Source of the DNA: an uncultured Akkermansia sp.
GTDB taxonomy: Bacteria; Verrucomicrobiota; Verrucomicrobiia; Verrucomicrobiales; Akkermansiaceae
Direction: 5' to 3'
NCBI GenBank assembly: GCA_947631435.1
Contig: CANRLM010000001.1
Location: forward strand, 1-64,000
Length of the DNA: 64,000 nucleotides
Shown here piece by piece: positions 7,410-14,796 of this stretch. Within the stretch, counting starts at the first letter, position 1. Each line of letters opens with the position of its first letter. The position numbers were made by a program, and so were the translations under genes. Under the pieces are notes generated by a model that had not been told where the DNA came from, ran no database searches, and saw only the letters and a list, made by a program, of their open reading frames with translations.

Positions 7410-8699
7410 TTATTCCGCTGCAGGAGGAACAATGACTTCATGCCCGAAGTACGGCACAAGAGCTTCCGGGATGCGCACGGAACCATCCTTTTGCTGGTAT
7501 TGTTCCAGAAGAGCTACATACAGACGCGGCAACGCTGTGCCGGAACCGTTCAACGTGTACGGTATGCGCATACGACCCTCGCTATCTTTGTAGCGCAGTT
7601 TCATGCGACGGGCCTGGTAGTCGGTGAAGCAGGAACAGCTGGAAACTTCCAGGTACTTGCCCTGTCCCGGCGCCCATACCTCAATGTCGTAAGTCTTGGC
7701 GGAAGAGAAGCCGACATCGCCGGTGCAAAGCTCAACGACACGGTAGTGCAGACCGAGCTTTTGCAGGATACTTTCAGCGTGCCCCGTGAGTTGCTCAAGG
7801 ATGTCAAAGCCCTCCTCCGGGCGGCAGATTGTTACAAGTTCCACTTTATCAAACTGGTGCACGCGAATCATGCCCTTGTTTTCGCGTCCGGCGGATCCTG
7901 CTTCGCGACGGTAGCAAGGCGTATAGGCTGTCATCCTGATGGGCAGATCATTTTCGCGCAGTATCTGCTCACGGTACAAGTTGGTCACCGGCACCTCCGC
8001 CGTAGGCACGTTGAACATGGTGTTCCCCTCCAAGCCATACATATCTTCCTCGAACTTGGGAAGCTGTCCGGTGCCGATCATGCAGTCGCGTTTCACCATG
8101 AAAGGCACGCCGACTTCCCGGTAGCCGTTCTGCAGAGTTTGCACATCCAGCAGGAAGTTGATCAGGGCGCGCTCCAGACGAGCGCCCAACCCTTTGTACA
8201 CGATAAATCCGGAGCCGGAAATGCGCGCAGCCGCTTCAAAATCCAGAAGACCGAGGGCATTTGCAATCTGTACGTGGTCTCTCGGCTCGTCTATCTGCGG
8301 TTTCTCGCCCCACGTGCGCAACACGGGGTTGGCCGTTTCATCCGCCCCCACCGGTGCGCCCTCGTGCGGCATATTCGGGATGGCAAGCAGCAGCTGTTCC
8401 TGCTCCTCCGCGGCTGCTGCTGCCGCTGCCTCCAACTCGCGGAGGCGTTCACCCAGATCGGTCATACGAGCCTTCAGCTGCTCGGCTTCCTCTTTTTTCC
8501 CCTCCTTGAGCAGGGACCCGATCGATTTTGATGACTTGTTGCGTTCCTGGGAAAGCGCCTGCTTCTCCGTCTCAATTTTGCGCCGCTTTTCGTCGCATTC
8601 CAACACGCGATCCACCAGCATCCAATGCTCTCCACCGCGCAGTTTCACGCGGTCCTTTACCTTCTGTGGATTTTCTCGAATGACTCGTATATCCAGCAT
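7410..8699 (-). CDS. serS: Seryl-tRNA synthetase
   Basis: 429-aa class II aminoacyl-tRNA synthetase that charges tRNA-Ser with serine in the cytoplasm. An N-terminal antiparallel coiled coil (about residues 30-105) is the tRNA-binding arm; it carries a run of seven Ala at 91-97. The catalytic core shows TAEVP at 233-237, motif 2 (CYRREAGSAGRENKGMIRVH, 262-281) and motif 3 (NGSGTALPR, 384-392). Length is normal for the family. It is the first gene of a minus-strand operon that continues into exbB/exbD, an unusual combination with no obvious functional link. The promoter just upstream leaves almost no 5' leader. Confidence 0.97.
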   Translation of the reverse strand: MLDIRVIRENPQKVKDRVKLRGGEHWMLVDRVLECDEKRRKIETEKQALSQERNKSSKSIGSLLKEGKKEEAEQLKARMTDLGERLRELEAAAAAAAEEQEQLLLAIPNMPHEGAPVGADETANPVLRTWGEKPQIDEPRDHVQIANALGLLDFEAAARISGSGFIVYKGLGARLERALINFLLDVQTLQNGYREVGVPFMVKRDCMIGTGQLPKFEEDMYGLEGNTMFNVPTAEVPVTNLYREQILRENDLPIRMTAYTPCYRREAGSAGRENKGMIRVHQFDKVELVTICRPEEGFDILEQLTGHAESILQKLGLHYRVVELCTGDVGFSSAKTYDIEVWAPGQGKYLEVSSCSCFTDYQARRMKLRYKDSEGRMRIPYTLNGSGTALPRLYVALLEQYQQKDGSVRIPEALVPYFGHEVIVPPAAE

Positions 8700-8708
8700 A
8701 TCCCCCTC

Positions 8709-8736
8709 ATTCTACCTCCATCTCTCAGTTTTTCAA
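8709..8736 (-). promoter_or_regulatory. Promoter of the serS operon
   Basis: On the minus strand TTGAAA (8736-8731) and TAGAAT (8714-8709) are separated by 16 bp. The start codon lies nine bases after the -10 box, so the predicted leader is only about three bases. Confidence 0.6.
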
Positions 8737-8817
8737 GCCGAAAGATTCCGCCTCCGGGGCAAATGTTCTGCTAGACAAGAAAGATAAAATATGATTTGAT
8801 AGCGTGCGCACACCCGT

Positions 8818-9315
8818 ATGAAATCTTACGTTATCTTTGAAAAACTGGATGAGGAAACTTTAGGCTCCTTCCAAGACTGGCTGCGGAACCGCGAACGCGT
8901 TCTCTATCGTACGGCCATGGCAGAACTTGCCGCGCTCAAGAAGCTTCGCCCCGTGTACGTTCGTCAAAAGACTCGTGAAGAGCAGATGGAGTGGATGCGC
9001 AGGATGCTCGCCTGGAAATCTGCTGAGCAGATTTCGGATCACTTGCTGCAGGTGTGGCTTGTGAGGCAGCATACAACCATGCTCGTTTCTTTCCTGGATA
9101 CTCTCGGCATCAAGCATAATGGACAGGGAGTGGTGGATACGCTGCCGGAGAAGTTGGACGAGGACAAACTGCGCGCCGGCGTAGATAAGCTCTTTGAGAA
9201 ATATCCCGCCGGCCTTGTGTCTCTTTACCTGCAGATGTTCCAGAACCAGACGGCCGATGGTTGGCCGGAGCTGCAGCAGCTGTTGGATAACGATCCCCGC
9301 ATTACCCTGCGCTGA
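8818..9315 (+). CDS. Conserved-looking hypothetical protein
   Basis: 165-aa soluble protein that I do not recognise. It is predicted to be almost entirely alpha-helical, with charged amphipathic stretches (ETLGSFQDWLRNRERVLYR, REEQMEWMRRMLAWKSAEQI) and no Cys, signal peptide or membrane segment. Codon use matches its core-gene neighbours. It is transcribed divergently from serS and precedes tadA by 40 bp on the same strand, so it may share that transcript. No catalytic motif is visible. It may be a lineage-specific protein. Confidence 0.75.
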   Translation: MKSYVIFEKLDEETLGSFQDWLRNRERVLYRTAMAELAALKKLRPVYVRQKTREEQMEWMRRMLAWKSAEQISDHLLQVWLVRQHTTMLVSFLDTLGIKHNGQGVVDTLPEKLDEDKLRAGVDKLFEKYPAGLVSLYLQMFQNQTADGWPELQQLLDNDPRITLR

Positions 9316-9355
9316 AACGAAACCATTGTCTTGTCTTCTCTGACTGCGCCGCAGC

Positions 9356-9880
9356 ATGAGCGAGGATGAACGATTCATGGAGCAGGCTCTGCGGGAGGCG
9401 GAAAAAGCCCGGCGTGCCGGAGAAGTGCCTTGCGGATGCGTCGTGGTGAAGGAGGGGCACGTCATTGCCCGCGGTTGGAATCAGGTGGAGAGGCTGAAGG
9501 ATGCCACAGCCCACGCTGAGATGATCGCTCTGACTGCCGCGGAAGCGGCCCTGGGTGACTGGCGTTTGGAAGGTTGTACGGTGTATGTGACCAAGGAGCC
9601 ATGTCCCATGTGCGCCGGGGCGCTGGTGCATTGTCGCCCCGAGAGAGTGGTCTTCGGCATGCCGGATCCCATGGGCGGAGCCTGCGGGGGGTGGATCAAT
9701 CTGCTGGATAGCAATCCGCCGCTCAACCACCGATGCCCTGCTCAGGGCGGTGTGCTGGGCGATCTGTGCGCAGAGCAATTTCGCTCTTTTTTCCGGGAAG
9801 CACGCTGTACGGCAAAGCAACGTCGCGCCAAACGGCTCGGCAAGGACGTGGATAAGCATGAAGAATCTTCCGCAGATTGA
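9356..9880 (+). CDS. tadA: tRNA-specific adenosine deaminase
   Basis: 174-aa zinc deaminase that converts A34 to inosine in tRNA-Arg(ACG). The catalytic HAE is at residues 53-55 and the zinc-binding PCPMC at 82-86, inside the expected cytidine/deoxycytidylate deaminase fold. The later motif (GACGGWINLLDSNPPLNHRC) matches TadA sequences, where the loop before the final helix reads N-L-x(n)-NH. The C-terminus is basic. It overlaps ybeY by 23 bp, so the two RNA-processing genes are translationally coupled. Guanine deaminases share the fold, but the RVVFGMPDP and NH motifs favour TadA. Confidence 0.93.
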   Translation: MSEDERFMEQALREAEKARRAGEVPCGCVVVKEGHVIARGWNQVERLKDATAHAEMIALTAAEAALGDWRLEGCTVYVTKEPCPMCAGALVHCRPERVVFGMPDPMGGACGGWINLLDSNPPLNHRCPAQGGVLGDLCAEQFRSFFREARCTAKQRRAKRLGKDVDKHEESSAD

Positions 9881-10334
9881 GCTTGTCATGCATGCTCCCA
9901 TGCCGGCGTGGCTGGATGAGAAGATGCTCGATTCTTTTCGGCACGCCCTGGCGACGATGCTGCCGGTGTTGCTTGCTTCTCCCGGGGGTCCGCAACATGT
10001 GCTCTCTGAGCTTCTGAGCATTGATGTTGCTCTCGTGGATGATCCCACGATTGCCGATGTGCACGCGCGCTTTCTGAATGACCCCTGCGCCACGGATGTC
10101 ATCACGTTCCCCTACGGTGAAATAATTGCAAGCTGCGATACGGCCCAACGCTACGCCCTGGAAAAAGGACTGGATCCGGCCTGTGAACTCTTTCGCTACA
10201 TCGTGCACGGACTTGTCCACTTGCATGGCTACGGCGACGCAACGGAAGAAGAGCGTGCCGCCCTCTTTGCCGTGCAAGAGCCGCTCGTCGAGCAGTTCTT
10301 CCCTCTCGTCCCACGGAAAGAGCCGTCTGTTTAA
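9858..10334 (+). CDS. ybeY: Endoribonuclease YbeY (16S rRNA 3'-end maturation factor)
   Basis: 158-aa metallo-endoribonuclease involved in 16S rRNA processing and ribosome quality control. The UPF0054 motif is HGLVHLHGYGD (residues 117-127). The first two histidines (H117, H121) are present; the third metal-binding position is D127 rather than the His of the E. coli enzyme, a variant I associate with Bacteroidetes-type YbeY. NDPCATDVITFPYG (74-87) is the other conserved block of the family. I chose ATG 9858 because homology begins there; it lies inside the tadA 3' end. An unusual insert, SPGGPQHVLSELL, lies near residues 41-53. Confidence 0.9.
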   Translation: MKNLPQIELVMHAPMPAWLDEKMLDSFRHALATMLPVLLASPGGPQHVLSELLSIDVALVDDPTIADVHARFLNDPCATDVITFPYGEIIASCDTAQRYALEKGLDPACELFRYIVHGLVHLHGYGDATEEERAALFAVQEPLVEQFFPLVPRKEPSV

Positions 10335-10546
10335 CCGCGCGCGAAAATTCCCGGATCCCGGGACAGGTCAAACTTTCCGGCCGGATCTCGCCTCCGCTTT
10401 CGCTCCGCAATTCCCGAACCCCCGGCTCGCTGACTCAATACTTCGCACTTCATCGGGTGCGTTTGCCCTGGGTTCCGGCCCCCTCCCGGAAGCGGGCTGT
10501 CAGACACCTCCGGCGGCGAGATGCCTCCGGTAAACTTCTTTCCAAC
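10335..10546. other. Intergenic region without a supported gene
   Basis: 212 bp, GC-rich, with short palindromes (TCCCGGATCCCGGGA near 10350; CTCCGG...CCGGAG-like pairings near 10508-10530). I see no convincing open frame or RNA gene; it holds the 3' flank of the tRNA. Confidence 0.5.
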
Positions 10547-10619
10547 CATCCGGAACGGGATTCGAACCCGTGTTGCCCGCGTGAAAGGCGAGAGTCCTAG
10601 GCCTCTAGACGATCCGGAC
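10547..10619 (-). tRNA. tRNA-Glu (anticodon UUC)
   Basis: The minus strand folds as a 73-nt tRNA. The acceptor strand is GTCCGGA pairing with TCCGGAT, the D arm contains TCTAGAGGCCTAGGA, the anticodon loop is CTTTCAC (anticodon TTC), and the T arm is GGGTTCGAATCCC. The discriminator is G, and no CCA is encoded. The first pair is G1-U72 instead of the usual G-C. It marks the edge between core genes and the accessory island. Confidence 0.95.
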
Positions 10620-11060
10620 TTTTCTTTTTCCAAAACAGACGCAAACGCCCCTTAAAGCGTCGCGTGGGAGGAATGTAACACAGAGCAAGCGGCTTGGCAA
10701 GCACAAATCCTCGAAAAGCAAAAAGTCGCTCATTTGATCTGTCATGCCGGTCGGCAACGATCAGCTCCTGCCGAGATACTGAAATCCGGAGCATAAATTT
10801 GCGCTTTTGAATCCGTTCGAGGTTCATTTTTTGTGAATTTTTTGCCAAAAAAGAGTACAATGAACCGCTTGCAGTTCTTTTCTACCTGCCTCGTCCCGCC
10901 TTTCTCCCTTTCTGCCCCCCTCCGCCCGGTTTGAAGCAAGAAGCCAATTTGAAGTACGCAGTGAAATCAAGGACGCAGTGGGAAATCCCCGCGCCGGCGC
11001 GCGTTTTTGCGTCGCGTTTCATTTTGCCATGCGCATTGCGGAGCAGTTGGGAGTTGGAGC
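10620..11060. other. Intergenic region at the left edge of the accessory island
   Basis: About 440 bp with no gene I can support. The part before 10960 is AT-richer and includes TTTTTTGTGAATTTTTTGCC followed by TACAAT near 10856, which may be a stray promoter. A 24-codon frame beginning at 10860 looks like noise. The right half holds copy 1 of the promoter-proximal repeat. Confidence 0.5.
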
Positions 11061-11066
11061 TTGACA
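10963..11066 (+). repeat. Promoter-proximal repeat cassette, copy 1
   Basis: This contains GCGCGCGTTTTTGC, then TCGCGTTTCATTTTGCC, then a TTGACA box, just upstream of the first ATPase gene. A second copy lies at 17266-17359 before the 92-aa gene. A shortened copy lies at 18572-18628 before the second ATPase gene. All three end in TTGACA. Confidence 0.75.
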
Positions 11067-11089
11067 AGAGAATGAGCAGGTAATAGTAA
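11061..11089 (+). promoter_or_regulatory. Promoter of the PtuA/OLD-like ATPase
   Basis: A perfect TTGACA (11061-11066) is followed after 17 bp by TAGTAA (11084-11089). The ATG is 13 bases past the -10 box, so the leader would be about six bases. Confidence 0.5.
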
Positions 11090-11101
11090 CGTGGAGTCCG
11101 T

Positions 11102-12229
11102 ATGTACATATCATCGCTGCATTTGAGGAATTTTCGCATGTTCGGGGAGGCGGATTTGAAGCTGAACCACGGACTTTGCGTGTTTGTAGGCGACAATGGA
11201 AGCGGGAAGACCACATTGCTGGACGCTCTCTCCGTACTGATTTCTCGAATTTTTCCATCCTGCGATTCCGTGCCCCGCATAGGCGCGATCCCGTATTCCT
11301 CGCTTAATGCTCGTAAGTATGTGGAAATGAAAAACGGGCGCGCGCAGGAGAAAGCGGCGCAGGATAGCTTTATCATCGCGGAGGTCGGAATTCCCGGGGT
11401 TGACGGTGGTGAGGCTGATACCCTCTACGCCCTGCGCGCCGGGAAGTTTTCCAACAGAACGGATTTTTCGAAACGTGTTGAAGCAAAGATCATTCGTACA
11501 GAAATTGACCTGGCGGATGAGCTGAATCGTCTCGCGGAGGAAGGCAGGGCCATACCGGCTCTGGCGTACTACGGTCCGCACAGAGGCGCCCAGCAAGGAG
11601 ACCGAAAGAGATTCGGTCGCAGGAAGAAGAATTACACCAATCCATTTTCAGCCTATCTGAATGCGCTCCAGCCAAGTCTGGATTTTGACAGTTTCCTGGA
11701 TTGGTTCAACGAGGAGGAGGCCAATGAATTGAGGGAGCAGCGGAAGAACAAAAAGTTTCTCAGTCGCGAATTGGAGGCCGTCCGTGCGGCAATGGATCGC
11801 GTGTTTCGGCATGCCGAGCTGAAGATGACGAATCCACGGTTTGAGACTAATCCGAAGCGTTTTGTGATGGATCAGCGTATGCCGGACGGAAGCGTGAAGG
11901 AGATGAGGTTTGATCAGCTTTCGGATGGCTACCGCGGGATGGTGGCGTTAGTGGCCGACTTTGCGCGGCGGCTGGCTATTTGCCATCGCTTCACAAAGGA
12001 AAATCCGCTGGAGGGGGACGGCATTCTCCTGATTGACGAAGTGGATGCGCACCTGCACCCCAAGTGGCAGTACCGGGTGGTGGAGGATCTGCGCAGGACA
12101 TTCCCGAATGTGCAGCTCATTATCACAACTCATTCGGCGGAGGTGTTGTCTTCGGTCAGGAAAGAGAATATTTACATCCTCCACGCCGGGCAGGATGATG
12201 TTTCTCAGGGAAGAGCATCCCCGGGATGA
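11102..12229 (+). CDS. SMC-like/OLD-type AAA ATPase (PtuA-like), probably frameshifted near its C-terminus
   Basis: 375-aa ATPase. Walker A is GDNGSGKT (30-37), the ABC-type signature is LSDGYRG (273-279), and Walker B is ILLIDEVDAHLHP with D312/E313. It is followed by QLIITTHSAEVL, the D-loop/H-switch region. This order is that of the AAA_21/RecF-like ATPases found in Septu (PtuA), retron and other phage-defence cassettes. The open frame ends early in DVSQGRASPG. The sequence expected to follow continues in the next frame (12195-12494), so a one-base difference near the CCCC at 12219-12222 likely broke the gene. It may also be two overlapping genes. It is followed by a 62-aa gene where defence ATPases often have a nuclease partner. 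Confidence 0.8.
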   Translation: MYISSLHLRNFRMFGEADLKLNHGLCVFVGDNGSGKTTLLDALSVLISRIFPSCDSVPRIGAIPYSSLNARKYVEMKNGRAQEKAAQDSFIIAEVGIPGVDGGEADTLYALRAGKFSNRTDFSKRVEAKIIRTEIDLADELNRLAEEGRAIPALAYYGPHRGAQQGDRKRFGRRKKNYTNPFSAYLNALQPSLDFDSFLDWFNEEEANELREQRKNKKFLSRELEAVRAAMDRVFRHAELKMTNPRFETNPKRFVMDQRMPDGSVKEMRFDQLSDGYRGMVALVADFARRLAICHRFTKENPLEGDGILLIDEVDAHLHPKWQYRVVEDLRRTFPNVQLIITTHSAEVLSSVRKENIYILHAGQDDVSQGRASPG

Positions 12230-12494
12230 GACGATGGGTTACTACCCGGACAGTATCGCCGCCGAGGTGATGCATACTCCGGAGTTGTATCGGGAGACGC
12301 CGGGTTTCAAGGCATACCTGGACTGTCTGGCGGAATTGCAGGTGGGACGAATAGATGGAAGGAACTACAGAAAGGCGTACGGAGACGTTGTCGAGCAGTA
12401 CGGGGAGGGTTCTCCTTTGAGCGAAGAGCTCCGCAGCCGCGAGGACGGCGTCCGGCGGGCTCGGGCGCTCAGGGAGAGGCTGAAGGAAAAGTAA
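12195..12494 (+). CDS. C-terminal part of the PtuA/OLD-like ATPase in the +1 frame
   Basis: A 99-codon frame starting at ATGATG inside the end of the ATPase gene (overlap 35 bp). Its product (HPRDETMGYYPDSIAAEVM, then a charged helical tail ending in RALRERLKEK) reads like the C-terminal domain that follows ENIYILHAG in related ATPases. This argues for one ancestral protein of about 470 aa split by a frameshift. Alternatives are independent translation from ATG 12195, which is preceded by GGGCAGG, a possible ribosome binding site, or programmed frameshifting. No slippery heptamer is evident. Confidence 0.6.
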   Translation: MMFLREEHPRDETMGYYPDSIAAEVMHTPELYRETPGFKAYLDCLAELQVGRIDGRNYRKAYGDVVEQYGEGSPLSEELRSREDGVRRARALRERLKEK

Positions 12495-12497
12495 ACG

Positions 12498-12686
12498 ATG
12501 AAACACATCAAGCTCAGACCGACCGATTTCCCGGACGCGCTGAAAATTCTGCGTGACTGCGCCGGGGAAGAGAGAAAGCTCGTGCGGGCGAGAGCGGAGG
12601 CAGAAAGACTTCTTTCCGAGATACAGAAAGGTCCCTTCAGTTCTTCATTGCTTTGCTGCGCGAAATTTTTGCTGGGTCAGCAGTGA
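12498..12686 (+). CDS. Small hypothetical protein downstream of the ATPase
   Basis: 62-aa protein (starts MKHIKLRPTDFPDAL, ends LLCCAKFLLGQQ), three bases after the preceding stop and thus probably in the same transcript. It is helical and charged in the middle (EERKLVRARAEAERLLSEIQ). I do not recognise it. Its position and short length, with repeat element E beginning immediately after the stop, suggest it may be the truncated start of a larger partner, such as the HNH nuclease that follows PtuA-type ATPases. No HNH motif is visible, so this is only a suggestion. Confidence 0.5.
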   Translation: MKHIKLRPTDFPDALKILRDCAGEERKLVRARAEAERLLSEIQKGPFSSSLLCCAKFLLGQQ

Positions 12687-12689
12687 TTC

Positions 12690-12803
12690 ATGGATGATGA
12701 GGGTGGCGGGCGAGCTGGGGGTGTAAGGAGCTGATGATCAAGGATGACGAAATTGGCGCGATTTTTGAATTTCGCTGGGAAGGTCGGCGGGGGCTTTTTG
12801 GGG
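12690..12803 (+). repeat. Intergenic repeat element E, copy 1
   Basis: The core is GATCAAGGATGACGAAATTG, then CGATTTTTGAATTTCGC, then a G-rich stretch ending in CTTTTTGGGGG. Related copies are at 15296-15483 and 20395-20530. All three run into a TGTCAGG sequence. A 13-bp GGTGGCGGGCGAG-like lead-in is shared with the third copy. Confidence 0.75.
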
Positions 12804-12920
12804 GATATGTCAGGATTTTGTCAGGATATGTCAGGTTTTGTCTTTGTTTCACTGCTCCTGGATGCTGACTATCAACTTCGTGCTTTCATTGTCAGGATAT
12901 GTCAGGGATATGTCAGGATT
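12804..12920 (+). repeat. TGTCAGG cluster repeat, copy A
   Basis: A ~117-bp unit with three TGTCAGG at each end (GATATGTCAGG spaced 10-11 bp) around a central TCTTTGTTTCACTGCTC...CTGACTATCAACTTC segment. Nearly the same unit lies at 14527-14645, on the other side of the AlbA_2 gene and in the same orientation. Confidence 0.85.
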
Positions 12921-12934
12921 AGAGGGGTTGGAGC

Positions 12935-12962
12935 TTGACAAGGGAACGCAACTTGCTATGAT
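12935..12962 (+). promoter_or_regulatory. Leaderless-type promoter of the first AlbA_2 gene
   Basis: TTGACA (12935-12940), a 16-bp spacer and TATGAT (12957-12962). The ATG begins seven bases after the last base of the -10 box, where transcription would be expected to start. Confidence 0.75.
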
Positions 12963-12968
12963 GCGGAT

Positions 12969-14381
12969 ATGAGTGCATTAGAAGAGGAGATCAGGAGAGG
13001 AGAGAGTGATGTGCTGGAATTCAAGCGAGAGTTGCCGGTCCGGGAGAGGCAGTTTTTAAAGACGGTGGTAGCATTTGCCAATGGGAAGGGAGGGAAGATT
13101 CTGTTTGGGGTGGACAACGCAACGCACGAGGTGCTTGGGGTGGAAGCAGAATCGAGGTGGGAGATGCAGGATCGCATTACTGACATGATTTCCAATAGTT
13201 GCAGTCCGCAGATTTACCCGAATTGCGATTGGGTTGAAGTCGGGGGAAAACCTCTTCTCCTTCTGAGCGTTCCTGCTGCGTCAAATTGTCCGTACTATAT
13301 CCGGAAGGAAGGGGTGCAGAAGGGGACGTACGTGCGGGTGGGGGCGACGACCCGGCGAGCTGAGCCGGAGAAAATTCGTGAGCTTGAGATGTATGGGGAG
13401 CAAGTTACTTACGACAGCATCATTCCCCGTGGCGTCGCTCCGGTCACGAGCGATGAGGTGAATTATTTATGCAAGCTGCTTGGCGAAATGCAGAAGGAGG
13501 GAGGGAAGAAGCCGTCCATCACTCAGCTGGTTAATTGGGGATTTGTCAGGGGGGAGGGGGAGGAGCAATATTTGCCGACCAATGCGTTCCTGTTGTTGGT
13601 GGGGCGCCATTTCCCTTTTGCCGGCGTGCAATGCGCTCGCTTCAAGGGGAACACGCAGGTGGAGTTTATTGATCGCAAGATGCTGGAAGGTTCGCTTTAC
13701 GAACAATACCGAAATACCCTGATTTTTTTGCGTTTTCATTTGAAGCGGAGCACCATTATTCGCGGCGCCTTGCGTGAGGATCAGGATGAATTGCCGGTGG
13801 CTGCCTTGCGTGAGGCTGTTGCCAATGCCATTGTGCATCGAAATTACCTGGTGCATGGCATGATTAAAGTCTCTGTTTTTGATGATCGCGTAGAGATTTC
13901 CTCTCCGGGCACCCTGTACGCCAATCTTTCGGAGGATGAAATGATGCAGGGCGTTTCCCGTCTCCGCAATCCTCTCCTTGCAGAATGTTTTCATAAGTTG
14001 GGCGTCATTGAGCGCTGGGGGGGCGGGGTAAGGCGTATTTACGATCTCTGCAGGGCGGAGGAAATTCCGGATCCCGTTTATCATATCGGAGATGATTCCA
14101 TCACAGTCGTCTTCAGGCGCCCCGGTTCCGATGGCATTGAACGTGAGGCTCCTCATCAGGGAAAAAACTCCTCTTCCGGTGAAAAACTGCGTGATTCAAT
14201 CGTTCGCCTCATCCGGGAAAATCCCCATGCAACTCGTACTGCCATGGCGACGTCTCTCCACGTTTCGCCGAGCAACGTGCAGTATCATCTTGACCGGCTT
14301 CGTAAGGAGGGAATTATTTCGCGTCGCGGCGATAAGAGAAGCGGTACGTGGGTTGTTTCAAGTACGGGGACAAAGTTTTAA
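12969..14381 (+). CDS. AlbA_2 (Schlafen-type) domain / HATPase / winged-helix protein
   Basis: 470-aa protein. The N-terminal AlbA_2 domain shows ESDVLEFKRE (12-21) and FANGKGGKILFGVDN (36-50). A central GHKL-type HATPase_c_4 region carries LREAVANAIVHRNY (about 280-293) and VEISSPGTL. The C-terminus (about 405-460) is a helix-turn-helix. This architecture is widespread in bacteria as 'ATP-binding/transcriptional regulator' proteins, many in mobile or defence islands; the biochemical role is poorly defined. It is monocistronic, driven by a promoter that predicts a leaderless mRNA, and bracketed by direct copies of the TGTCAGG repeat. Nucleic-acid binding and regulation is the likeliest role. 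The domain call is firm. Confidence 0.85.
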   Translation: MSALEEEIRRGESDVLEFKRELPVRERQFLKTVVAFANGKGGKILFGVDNATHEVLGVEAESRWEMQDRITDMISNSCSPQIYPNCDWVEVGGKPLLLLSVPAASNCPYYIRKEGVQKGTYVRVGATTRRAEPEKIRELEMYGEQVTYDSIIPRGVAPVTSDEVNYLCKLLGEMQKEGGKKPSITQLVNWGFVRGEGEEQYLPTNAFLLLVGRHFPFAGVQCARFKGNTQVEFIDRKMLEGSLYEQYRNTLIFLRFHLKRSTIIRGALREDQDELPVAALREAVANAIVHRNYLVHGMIKVSVFDDRVEISSPGTLYANLSEDEMMQGVSRLRNPLLAECFHKLGVIERWGGGVRRIYDLCRAEEIPDPVYHIGDDSITVVFRRPGSDGIEREAPHQGKNSSSGEKLRDSIVRLIRENPHATRTAMATSLHVSPSNVQYHLDRLRKEGIISRRGDKRSGTWVVSSTGTKF

Positions 14382-14431
14382 GCTGGCGCACCACGCGTGG
14401 AAAACGGCCGACGGCTATGAGGCCGATTGAC

Positions 14432-14479
14432 CAGCCCGCAGGGCTGCCCCGAAAGGGCGAAAGCTCGTAAGACGAGCTT
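14432..14479 (+). other. Three consecutive small hairpins downstream of the AlbA_2 gene
   Basis: CAGCCC-GCA-GGGCTG (14432-14446), a CCC-GAAA-GGG GNRA-type loop (14448-14457) and AAGCTCGT-AAG-ACGAGCTT (14461-14479) follow each other almost without gaps. None is followed by a T run, so they do not look like terminators. The region 14382-14526 has no gene. A structured RNA or repeat remnant is possible. Confidence 0.5.
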
Positions 14480-14526
14480 GAGGCAATGGCGAAGCGAAGG
14501 CAGGGGATACTCAGCGCGGGATTTTT

Positions 14527-14645
14527 GATATGTCAGTCTTTTGTCAGGGATATGTCAGGTTTTATCTTTGTTTCACTGCTCTTGTGCGCTGACTATCAAC
14601 TTCATGCTTTCATTGTCAGGATATGTCAGGGATATGTCAGGATTT
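14527..14645 (+). repeat. TGTCAGG cluster repeat, copy B
   Basis: Direct copy of the unit at 12804-12920, with the same central segment and the same closing triplet of TGTCAGG. Together the two copies bracket a 1.6-kb block containing only the AlbA_2 gene and its promoter. Confidence 0.85.
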
Positions 14646-14761
14646 GCTTGTGTGCCGCCGGATTTTCGGAGAGGGCAGCCGCAATGGTGAGGCGAGTTTT
14701 TGTTCTGTTGTTCCCGGCGTCTCAGACACATTTTACCTTTTTTCTTTTGTGCAAGCTATCC

Positions 14762-14790
14762 TTGATTCTCTTGTCCCATGCTGCTACACT
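14762..14790 (+). promoter_or_regulatory. Leaderless-type promoter of the first HicB/XRE gene
   Basis: TTGATT (14762-14767), 17 bp, TACACT (14785-14790). The ATG begins seven bases after the -10 box ends, the same geometry as the two AlbA_2 promoters. Confidence 0.7.
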
Positions 14791-14796
14791 CCCCTC

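Noticed and set aside
7194..8531. Plus-strand 445-codon frame opposite serS
   Set aside because: Antisense shadow of a clear seryl-tRNA synthetase.
10856..10935. Possible short gene (24 codons) after TACAAT at 10856
   Set aside because: Very short, no family resemblance, and the -35 spacing is 19 bp.
12804..12920. CRISPR array from repeated TGTCAGG
   Set aside because: The repeats are only 7 bp, spacing is irregular in the middle, no spacers of constant length, and no cas genes.
12744..12938. 64-codon plus-strand frame between the 62-aa gene and the AlbA_2 gene
   Set aside because: It lies entirely within repeat elements E and TGTCAGG and ends over the promoter; a related frame appears in copy B for the same reason.
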